A stretch of 10,504 nucleotides of DNA from assembly GCA_943704525.1 (NCBI GenBank), contig CALSCQ010002818.1, forward strand, positions 1-10,504, written 5' to 3'. Source of the stretch: Pigoraptor vietnamica. Its lineage: Eukaryota > Opisthokonta > Filasterea. The position numbers and the translations under genes are program-made. The notes beneath the pieces were generated by a model. That model ran no database searches and was not told the DNA's origin. It worked only from the letters and a program-made list of their open reading frames with translations. Below are positions 1 to 6,929 of the stretch, in pieces (position 1 is the first letter of the stretch; every line of letters begins with the position of its first letter).

Positions 1-88
<88 letters not shown>

Positions 89-157
89 GTGCGTGTGTGT
101 GCGTGTGTGTGTGTGCGTATGTGTGTGTATGTGTGCGTGGTGTGTGTGTGCGCGCGT
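1..157. repeat. (TG)n microsatellite at left window edge, within importin-alpha intron 7
   Basis: Positions 1-83 are an uninterrupted GT dinucleotide run, followed by an imperfect TG-rich tail with GC and AT interruptions to about 157. Read in the importin-alpha direction it is a (CA)n tract inside intron 7, whose donor (GTGCGC) is at 301. I found no ARM7-like coding sequence between 158 and 301. Confidence 0.95.
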
Positions 158-301
158 GAGTTCGAGGTGGTAGTTGGAAAGGGGAAGGGGAATACGGTGG
201 TCAGCAATGGCACGAGGAAGCCATCTTCAACTCGCGTCACATATGCCCACACGCTCCCGCATGCATTACAACAGACAACAACCGTTCGAACGTTTGCGCA
301 C

Positions 302-2563
302 CTGTGTTACAAACTCATCCCCAAAGAGGAGGTGGCCCACGGCGCGCAGGGCAGGGACGGCAACATGCAAATCCGGGAACCTGTCGCACGTAACGCGATT
401 CAGTCGCGATATTCGGCGGGACCACAGCGTGGCCTGCCCACTCGACAATATACGACGTCCACGCACTGTCGCACACAAGCACTCACGCTTGTGCGCAAAG
501 ACGCGCTCCTAGACACACTGACAAACCGCAAACGTAGAGGTACAGGTAAATACATGCACACGCCACCGACCTCACAGGCACGATTACACGTCTACAAGTG
601 TACGCACGCACACACAAAGATCTCTCCCTATCCGGCACTCACAATATCAGCTCCACGAGCCGCTTTCCAACGCCCGTCTGCACAACAATTTCAATCTGAG
701 TCGTGGGGCCGTCCGCGAGAAACGAGAGCGCCCAGGCAGTGTGCTCAAGAATTTCGAGGTCGGTGGCGTAAAGGAGCCGCGCGAGGACCGGCAGGAATGG
801 ACGCACCTGCAATTATCAGAAGGGCACCGGTGAGCCTAGGCACAAGGCGCCGATGGAAAAACAAAACTTCGGTCGCCACAAACAGCTGCTCATCGACTTC
901 GTTCGATAGAAAACGGGGTGACGGAGGAACACCACGCACTCGCACAGAACATGCGCGATGATATGGCTGGGACGCACACGCACGAGCACACGGGACGTGT
1001 TGCGCAGTACCCCTCACAACACGCAACCGTGCACTTTGACGTCATCAGCGGTCACCCACCAGGTTAAAGTTCGGCGGCGGATACTTTCCGCGGGTCAGGG
1101 TGGTGATCGCCCAGGTGGCCGTGCGCGTGAGCGAGAAGTCGCTGGCATCATGCAACACCTTGAGCAATGGCAGCGTGAAGTTGGAACCCAGCACAAAATC
1201 GCGGCAGTTGGGGCTGTCTGCGGCAATGTTGCCCAGCGCCCATATGGCCTGGTCACGCGCGCGTGTGTGGGTGTGGGTGTGTTCGGGGGTGGGGAGAGAG
1301 GGAGGGGTTGAGTATTACATAGATGCCTATGCGCCTACACACATACGCCCACAAAACCCACGACATACATACGTGCACACACATACATACACACACACAA
1401 CGCGCGCGCACACAGACACACGAATACACACAAACACACACACAAACACACGCCTCACTTTCAGAACTACACAGCATACACCACGACTCATCCCTCACAA
1501 CCCTTTCCACTAGTCTTATCAACTCGGTCCTTTCCACGCGGGAGGGACCTCGCAGAGACGCACCAGCTCCTTGACCTCCTTCAGGGGACTCGAGCACAGG
1601 CGAATAAGCTCGGGGACGGCGTTATGTCGGCAGAGCTCGGCAACGCAGTCGCTCGCAAGCGCAGCCATGTTCACGATCGCCCACAGCGCCTCAAACTGCA
1701 CGGACGCAATCGCATTAGATGGAAGAGAGACAAAGTGCGTTATCTTGTTGCGCCATGGCGAACACGGCGTACACGCTAACCCCAACCCAACCTGCAGTGA
1801 CGGGTTGTCGTCGGTCCGGAGGAATTGCAAGAGCATCGGGAGAATGTTGCGGCTCAGAATGGGCTCTGGCCGCGCGTTCTCTGCGAGGCAGCCAACGATT
1901 TTCAATAAGTAGGAAGGAGGAGGAGAGGAGAGGAGGGGGGGGGGGGGGGGGGGGGTGCGTTCGAGCTGCTCAGACGACTTAACACGCAGACGATACGAAC
2001 AACACCCACGCACACATTACACACACACACGAGCGCGCGCGCGCATGGACGACACAATGCAACGAGAAATAAAAGAGTGAAACGACGCACTCCACCGCGC
2101 GACATCAATTCGCTGGCGTACTTTTCGAAAACAGCTGACGGCACCAGCGCGCGCCCTGTGTTTGCAACGCGGGATCTTCGCTCATAATGGCGGCCGTCAT
2201 TGCGTCAAGCTGTGGACACGTGTGCGCCGTGAAATGGGCGTGGCATAAGTGTGTTTGTGCGCAACACGCATCAGTACAGTGCAACACGCAATGAATCAAA
2301 TCATGCCGTTCAGACAGCGACCGTGCGTTAGCGAAGTTGCCATCCCACAAACCCACATATTGTTCCAGCTTCTGCTGGTCCGATGTCGTCTCATCGAACA
2401 TGGCGTCGTCCACGTCATTATCCTCGTCTTCCTTTCGCCTCTTTGCGAGGTTTTCCTCGCGCTTCATCTTGCGAAGGCCCTCCGACGCCTCCTGTCGTCG
2501 CCGGCGCAGCGACGACTCGGTCGATGTCCCCTTGGGGTCCTTGGAGCGCTCTTGCGACGCCAT
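302..2563 (-). CDS. Importin subunit alpha (karyopherin-alpha), 5' part, seven exons, 3' end outside the window
   Basis: Importin-alpha is the adaptor that binds nuclear localisation signals in the cytoplasm and hands cargo to importin-beta. Exons on the minus strand, by my splicing: 2357-2563, 2122-2209, 1792-1880, 1564-1695, 1060-1248, 643-806, 302-380, giving 316 codons. All introns are GT-AG and phases match at each joint, including two split codons. Residues about 17-45 form the IBB domain (RRRR at 20-23, LRKMKREENLAKRRKE at 30-45). ARM repeats follow: ARM1 near 70-99, ARM2 W133/N137, ARM3 W175/N179 with following D183, ARM4 W218 but T222, ARM5 W260/F264, ARM6 R302 but H306. The family is about 520 residues, so ARM7-10 and the C-terminus lie off the left edge. 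The start ATG has G at -3 and G at +4. Family assignment is from remembered family motifs; exon joints are inferred, not from transcripts. Confidence 0.93.
1249..1563 (-). other. Importin-alpha intron 4 with a CA/TG-rich tract
   Basis: This intron runs from donor GTGCGT to acceptor ACCAG and joins VKEL to AIWALGN, exactly as expected between ARM2 and ARM3 of the family. About 1335-1453 is dense in CA dinucleotides on the plus strand (TG in the transcript sense), mixed with CATA and CGCG steps, so it is an imperfect microsatellite. The length is a multiple of three, but the reading frame meets a stop. Confidence 0.8.
1881..2121 (-). other. Importin-alpha intron 2 with a 21-C homopolymer and extended pyrimidine tract
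   Basis: Donor GTACGC follows the split AAG codon (K99) and acceptor CTCGCAG precedes the ARM1-ARM2 exon. In the transcript sense a run of 21 C (plus-strand G, 1935-1955) passes into a CTCCTCTCC-type tract ending near 1911, about 28 nt before the acceptor AG. Upstream in the same intron, about 2018-2045, lies an alternating (AC)n-(GC)n tract. Confidence 0.8.
2018..2045. repeat. Alternating purine-pyrimidine tract (AC)n followed by (GC)n
   Basis: A CA-dinucleotide run passes into GAGCGCGCGCGCGCA on the plus strand, inside importin-alpha intron 2. Alternating AC/GC steps are the classic sequence class able to adopt left-handed Z-DNA under supercoiling; that it does so here is inference. Confidence 0.7.
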
Positions 2564-3042
2564 TTCTTTCTATCGCCGCGCAAAGTGCGTCGACTCGCGT
2601 TCGGCAGGTGCCAATTTCCCTCGGGCGACAAACAAGTTTTTGTGGTGCGCGCCACTCACGCGCCTTTGGGTATGTGCGTGAGTGCGGTATATGTCAGAGA
2701 GAGCCGGAGAATGAGAGCATTTGGCACAGAGTGCGCATGCGCATGTGTGCGTGTGCGTGAATCGCGAGAAAAGCGTTCCTCTGGAACAACGTAATCGCGG
2801 GCGATTTGCTTCGTGAACGTGAATATGCACACGGGCGATGTTTCGGACGGCAATGTCCCGAATTGATACAAAATGTCATGAATAAGTCTAATTTGGAATA
2901 CATCGCGGGATATATTTCTATAAATAGCTGTCCGGAATCCTGAAAAGGAATTCTATTGCCCGTTTCAAAACCACCACAAAGAAACATGACACGGCATGTA
3001 CACACGTTCAAGCTCAACAGCGCACGCACACACTGGAACCAC
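2564..3042. other. Upstream flank of the importin-alpha gene (5' UTR/promoter candidate), no gene recognised
   Basis: This interval lies directly upstream of the importin-alpha start on the minus strand and should contain its 5' UTR and promoter. It is mixed sequence with a moderately AT-rich part at about 2870-2960. ORFs here are short and match nothing I know. No transcription start can be fixed from sequence alone. Confidence 0.5.
2919..2926 (+). promoter_or_regulatory. TATA-box-like octamer TATAAATA
   Basis: A perfect TATAAATA lies in an AT-rich patch (ATATATTTCTATAAATAG). Its consensus orientation faces right, away from importin-alpha, into TG-rich repeats with no recognisable gene. On the other strand it reads CTATTTATAG, about 360 bp upstream of the importin-alpha ATG. 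Function is not demonstrated and it may be chance. Confidence 0.2.
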
Positions 3043-3415
3043 ACCGTGTGTGTGTGCGTGCCTGCGTGTGTGTGCCTGCGTGTGTGCTGTGTGTGTGTGC
3101 GTGTGTGCTGCGTGTGTTGCCTGCGTGTGTGTGCCTGCCGGCGTATGTCTGCGTGTGTGCTCGTGTGTGTGTGCGTGTGTGCTGCGTGTGTGTGCCTGCG
3201 TGTGTGCTGCGTGTGTGTGCGTGTGTGTGTGCATGTGTGCTGCGTGTGTGTGCCTGCGTGTGTGTGTGCCGGCGTGTGTGCCTGCGTGTGTGGTGCGTGT
3301 GTGCTGCGTGTGGGTGCCTGCATGTGTGCCTGCGTGTGTGTGCTGCGTGTGGGTGCCTGCATGTGTGCCTTGCGTGTGTGTGCCTGCGTGTGCGCTGCGT
3401 GTGTGTGTGGATGCG
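3043..3415. repeat. TG-rich minisatellite built from TGCCTGCGTGTG and TGCTGCGTGTG units
   Basis: The tract is a variable array of short units such as TGCCTGCGTGTG and TGCTGCGTGTG mixed with plain TG steps. The clearest higher-order unit is a 39-bp tandem duplication: TGCTGCGTGTGGGTGCCTGC begins at 3302 and again at 3341. Several frames stay open through it on both strands, but their products are only Cys/Val or Thr/His low-complexity strings. Confidence 0.9.
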
Positions 3416-3687
3416 GTGCCATACCCGGATGTCGTGTTGTCTCTGTGCGGACCAGCACCGGTGCCACTGGAGTGAGCGGACACTGTCCGCTGCAGTTTTC
3501 CTGACGTGCCGCATCGGTCGGGATCTCGCACATGTGACGGGCCGGCTGTCACTGTCCGCGGGGTGTGTCAGGGTGCCTGTGTGCATTCGTGGCGCACCTC
3601 TCAGCAGTACGCAGTGCGTGTGTGCATGCCGGCGGTGTGTGCTGGCGTTTGGTCTGTCAGCCGGCCTGCCAGTGTGTGCGAGTGTCC

Positions 3688-3688
<1 letters not shown>
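3416..3688. other. Non-coding interval between two TG repeat tracts
   Basis: This is mixed GC-rich sequence with several CACTG/CAGTG and GCCGG words, similar in vocabulary to the region after 3900. I see no gene, RNA gene or longer repeat. Confidence 0.5.

Positions 3689-3720
<32 letters not shown>
3689..3720. repeat. (GT)16 microsatellite
   Basis: An uninterrupted GT dinucleotide run, followed directly by the first TTGTGAAAAATG unit of the next repeat array. Confidence 0.95.
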
Positions 3721-3722
<2 letters not shown>

Positions 3723-3895
3723 TTGTGAAAAATGTGCGTATGCATGTGTGCATGTGAGTGTGTGTGTGTGTGCCGTTGTGAAAAATGCACACGCGTGTGT
3801 GTATGCGTGTGTGCATGCGTGTGTGTGTGTGTGCCATTGTGAAAAATGCGCGCGCGTGTATTCGTGTGTGCATGTGTGTGTGTGTGTGTGGCGTG
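3723..3895. repeat. Three-copy tandem array headed by TTGTGAAAAATG
   Basis: The 12-mer TTGTGAAAAATG starts at 3723, 3776 and 3837. Each copy is followed by TG/CATG-rich filler, giving period lengths of 53 and 61 bp. The conserved A-rich core is the only non-TG part of each unit, so the array looks like a minisatellite that grew inside a microsatellite by unequal exchange or slippage. Confidence 0.85.
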
Positions 3896-5686
3896 TGAGT
3901 GTGCGGGTCAGTCAGCCGGTGCTTCAGTGGCCATGGGCTGCGTCTGACTGTGTCAACGTATGCCAGGCAGTAGTAATCCGACCAGGTCAGCTGTGCGTCC
4001 ATTCATGTGCCTGTCCGGGTGTCTGAACTGCTGCGCGGTGCCGGGAAAGGAAAGTGTCGGTTGACTGGTGCATGCCTCACCATGATTGACGTTTCGCAGT
4101 GCCGCCGTGCAGTTCAGTTGGTACTCGTGCCCGGCCGGTGCCAGCCGTCTGTCATGTCGGTCAATGTCGACAGTGCCGAGGTAGTGGTTACTGTGCCGTT
4201 CGTCGCCGGCAGTTTGCTGGCTGTATGAGCCGGTATGTGGAACTGACCATGCTGAGTCGGTGTCAGTTGCGCAATGGGCTAGTGTATGTACGCCTGTCTG
4301 GGGCGGGAACTAAATTTTTTGTTTCTGTCAGCCAGCGGCCAAGCCACTGTGTCAGTGATAGTATATTTTGTGTCAGGGACATATGATGTGCCCGGGCCGC
4401 TGCCCTGCCGGACGTCACTCTGTGTGTCTGTGTTTTGTCGTCAGTTGCACATCTGATGGGTTGTATGTGCAGTGTCCATTGCAGTGTATGTCCAGTGTGA
4501 CTGTGCGTGTGTGTGTGTGTGTCGGTCGGTGCGTATGTCAATATCTGTATGTGTGCCGTGACTGTGTGTGTGCGCGTGTACCGGCCGACTTCACTGCCGG
4601 CACGGTGGCCCCAAACGGTCTGATGGCGACTCCTGACAGCCGCCGTGCCATGGCCGCATGGCAGTTGACCGGCTGGAAAGCACAATTATGTGAATACAGG
4701 AGCTAAAGTGTCTTCCACTCGCCGGCGTACAGGAATATATTGTTCACGACTGAAATCTGCAGCCGGCTGTACAGTTTAATTTATAACTGGCCAGTAGGGC
4801 TGGCTGGCTGTGACTGAGTAACTGAATGATACATACACCAGCGCACGGGGCCGGGCAGCCCGTGGCCGGCGGCCGGAGTTGACCGTGCCCGGCTGAGTCA
4901 GGCCACCGGCCGCAGGTGGCTGATCCCAGAGGCCGGTGCGTTCGTGGTCGCCTCGCACACTGCAGTGACTGATGGTTGTGCCTAGCCAGCCGACCCGAGT
5001 GCTGCCATCAGCAGTCAGCCGAGCCATTTCAGTTCTCGGGCGATTGGTCGGTCGGGACTGTGTGGCGGCCGCGGCACTGGCAACACTGGTCATCCGGCTT
5101 ACTGAATTCACTACCACTCGATGTCTGGCTGAAAAGACGGACCCACATCTGCCACTGTTGGAGCACAGACTGAGTTTGATCCACTGCAATCCCACAGTGA
5201 CTCGGCCCCGGCCGGCGCGGCACAGTGGCAGCCGACTGAGTCAAGGTCACACTGATTCAATTCTGAGATCCGCCGGGACTGGAGACAGTGAGTGATACGG
5301 CCGGCCTCAGTGACTATCGATGAAACAGAAAGTTCACTGCGCTGGCGGTGGCGGCAATGCAAATATCATCCGGAGTCAACGGGCAGCCGCGAATTCAATG
5401 TCTGTCCGACAGTAGTCCCCTCAGTCAGGCAGCGGCCACCGTGGCCGGCCGGCGTGCAGCCGACTGAGTGTCGACATGTCAACCATTGGCAAGTTACCAG
5501 TACTGCTCCGGCGGCGATTGCCACGGGCAGGGCCGGAGCTGCCGTAAACTGCAAAAAAAGCGCACAAAGATTGTTCGGGGTAATTTCTGGCCGGCCAGTA
5601 TTTTTACACCGTGAGGTGGCTTCAAGCTTGGCCAACACCTTTGGGAGTGACCGGATTGGTGGAAGAGGCTGGTCCGGTTACCCCGC
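3896..5686. other. Intergenic DNA with strongly biased short-word usage (CAGT/ACTG, GCCGG/CCGGC), no gene recognised
   Basis: By hand I count about 57 ACTG or CAGT tetramers in 3901-5640, where roughly 14 would be expected with equal base frequencies. GCCGG/CCGGC words are also very common. ACTGAGT occurs at 4813, 5169, 5235 and 5463, and a perfect palindrome CACTGCAGTG lies at 4958-4967. ORFs across the region (the longest is 166 codons at 5292-5792) show no recognisable protein. A short (TG) run is at about 4506-4521. The bias is seen; its cause is unknown. Confidence 0.6.
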
Positions 5687-5723
5687 GAGCGTCTGTGTCC
5701 CGAAGTCCACGGACACAACGCTC
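5687..5723. repeat. Imperfect inverted repeat, 13-bp stem with one bulge and a 10-nt loop
   Basis: The left arm (5687-5700) reads GAGCGTCTGTGTCC and the right arm (5711-5723) reads GGACACAACGCTC. They pair over 13 bp with a single bulged C; the loop is CGAAGTCCAC. It sits almost exactly where GC-rich DNA gives way to the A+T-rich island, so a transcript end, an element end or a small structured RNA are all possible. No T-run typical of a simple terminator follows. Confidence 0.6.
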
Positions 5724-6270
5724 ACTATGGAGTTTACTATGAAAATAATTAGTAGGAGTAGGAAAATTTATGTGCGTTGCCTCCAAAAATAAATATTGAG
5801 TGGTGGGGCGTTCTCTCTGACGTCTACTTCTCAGTATGGAAGTTGTATGAAGAGGAATTTATTAGTTTTTATTACCGCAAACGGAAGGTCTTTGGGGGCC
5901 AATTGCGGTGACGTGCCCCCAATAGCGCAAGACGCAACCCTCACCGTACTCTAAATTCTCGGGACGAGCCCATTGTTTCGCAAACCCCCACCTTTTGTTA
6001 TACACTCCCCAAAATTCAAACTTAGACACGCGACCAAACACGTCTTAATTCAAATTTTTATTATCCCTCACCAGTTTCAATACGTTCGCCATAGTGAAAT
6101 TTTTTTATTAATTTTTTAATGCGCACGTCTTTTGTGTGTGCCACGTCCGAAATTGGAAATAACTCGGCGATTAATACAGAAAGTTCACATATTATAAAAT
6201 CTACTTTATCAATACAAAGACATAAAGATCTAAACACTCTGAATAGTAAATGAGAAGAGGCGGTTACTCC
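5724..6270. other. A+T-rich intergenic island, no gene recognised
   Basis: Base composition is clearly more A+T-rich than both flanks, especially 6030-6125 and 6170-6250, with T runs and TTATTAATTTTTTAAT-type sequence. An AATAAA hexamer lies at 5788-5793. A short perfect inverted repeat pairs TTGGGGGC (5892-5899) with GCCCCCAA (5915-5922). The TG/CAGT vocabulary of the preceding region is nearly absent. No ORF of note, and I found no convincing terminal inverted repeats. Confidence 0.5.
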
Positions 6271-6929
6271 GCAACTGCGTGAAGGGTGTCACACACGCGC
6301 CACTCTCGCCACATCGTCCACACATCGCGGCGTCGTTTTGCCGGCCTGTTTCTCACACTCGGAAACAATGCACATCACGCACACCACAGGGGTACTTCAG
6401 GTGTGGGAGGACGCATGCATGCGCTTCGTGTTCAGGACTATTTCCGCGGTCGCCTGCAGCCTACTGAGAGAACGACTGCCCGGCGGTGGGGCGCACGCTC
6501 AACGTGAGGACTCCTTTCGGCACTGATTGCACGGCGTATATCGAGTCGCTCGTCGTGTTGGCAAACCGCTGCCTCACGGCCCATTCTATAACTGGCCTTA
6601 AAACACAGCCACTGGCTCTGTCATTATCGGCCGCCTGGGTCGCCTGTCAGTTCAGTCGCCGCAGTCCGCTGACCGCGACCCGGCGGGCACTCAGCCCGGG
6701 CATAGTGCAGCCGCGTCAACGCCGGACCGCGACATGCGAATGGCTCGTTCAAGGACCAAGGTTAGTGTTCTTTTTTGCTCGCCTAGCCTGCTTCCTTCAT
6801 CTGTTCTCACGCCACCATAACTGCGTGTCAATGGCGCACGGCCGCCAGACGACAAGTTACTGAACGCCTCGCCGCGTCGCTGCCTCGGCGACGACGACTG
6901 ACGGGAGCCTCGGACGGCATCATCGTAAG
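6271..6929 (+). promoter_or_regulatory. Upstream flank of the glycosyltransferase gene (5' UTR/promoter candidate)
   Basis: GC-rich sequence directly upstream of the 6930 start. An in-frame stop lies at 6861-6863 and no ATG occurs in that frame between it and 6930. A donor-like AAG|GTTAGT at 6758-6766 follows a short ATG frame beginning at 6734, so a 5' intron is possible. Short ORFs at about 6279-6863 resemble no known protein. Promoter elements cannot be identified with confidence. Confidence 0.4.

Noticed and set aside
5-961. 318-codon plus-strand frame starting in the GT repeat
   Set aside because: Its start is microsatellite (Cys-Val repeats) and the rest is antisense to importin-alpha exons 6 and 7.
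2210-2287. Alternative donor for importin-alpha intron 1 at GTGTTG (78-nt intron)
   Set aside because: Also in phase, but the upstream donor GTGGGT at 2356 fits the consensus better and gives KLEQY joined to LDAM, matching the family without a 23-residue insertion.
2694-4026. Long frames on both strands through the TG minisatellites (Cys/Val-rich or Thr/His-rich products)
   Set aside because: Dinucleotide repeats lack stops in most frames; the products are pure low complexity and overlap each other on both strands.
5292-5792. 166-codon plus-strand frame as a possible gene
   Set aside because: No recognisable protein; it spans the CAGT-rich region, the hairpin and the start of the A+T-rich island, and a comparable frame is open on the opposite strand.
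5724-6270. Transposon with terminal inverted repeats flanking the A+T-rich island
   Set aside because: I compared the two borders by eye and found no matching inverted ends or target-site duplication.
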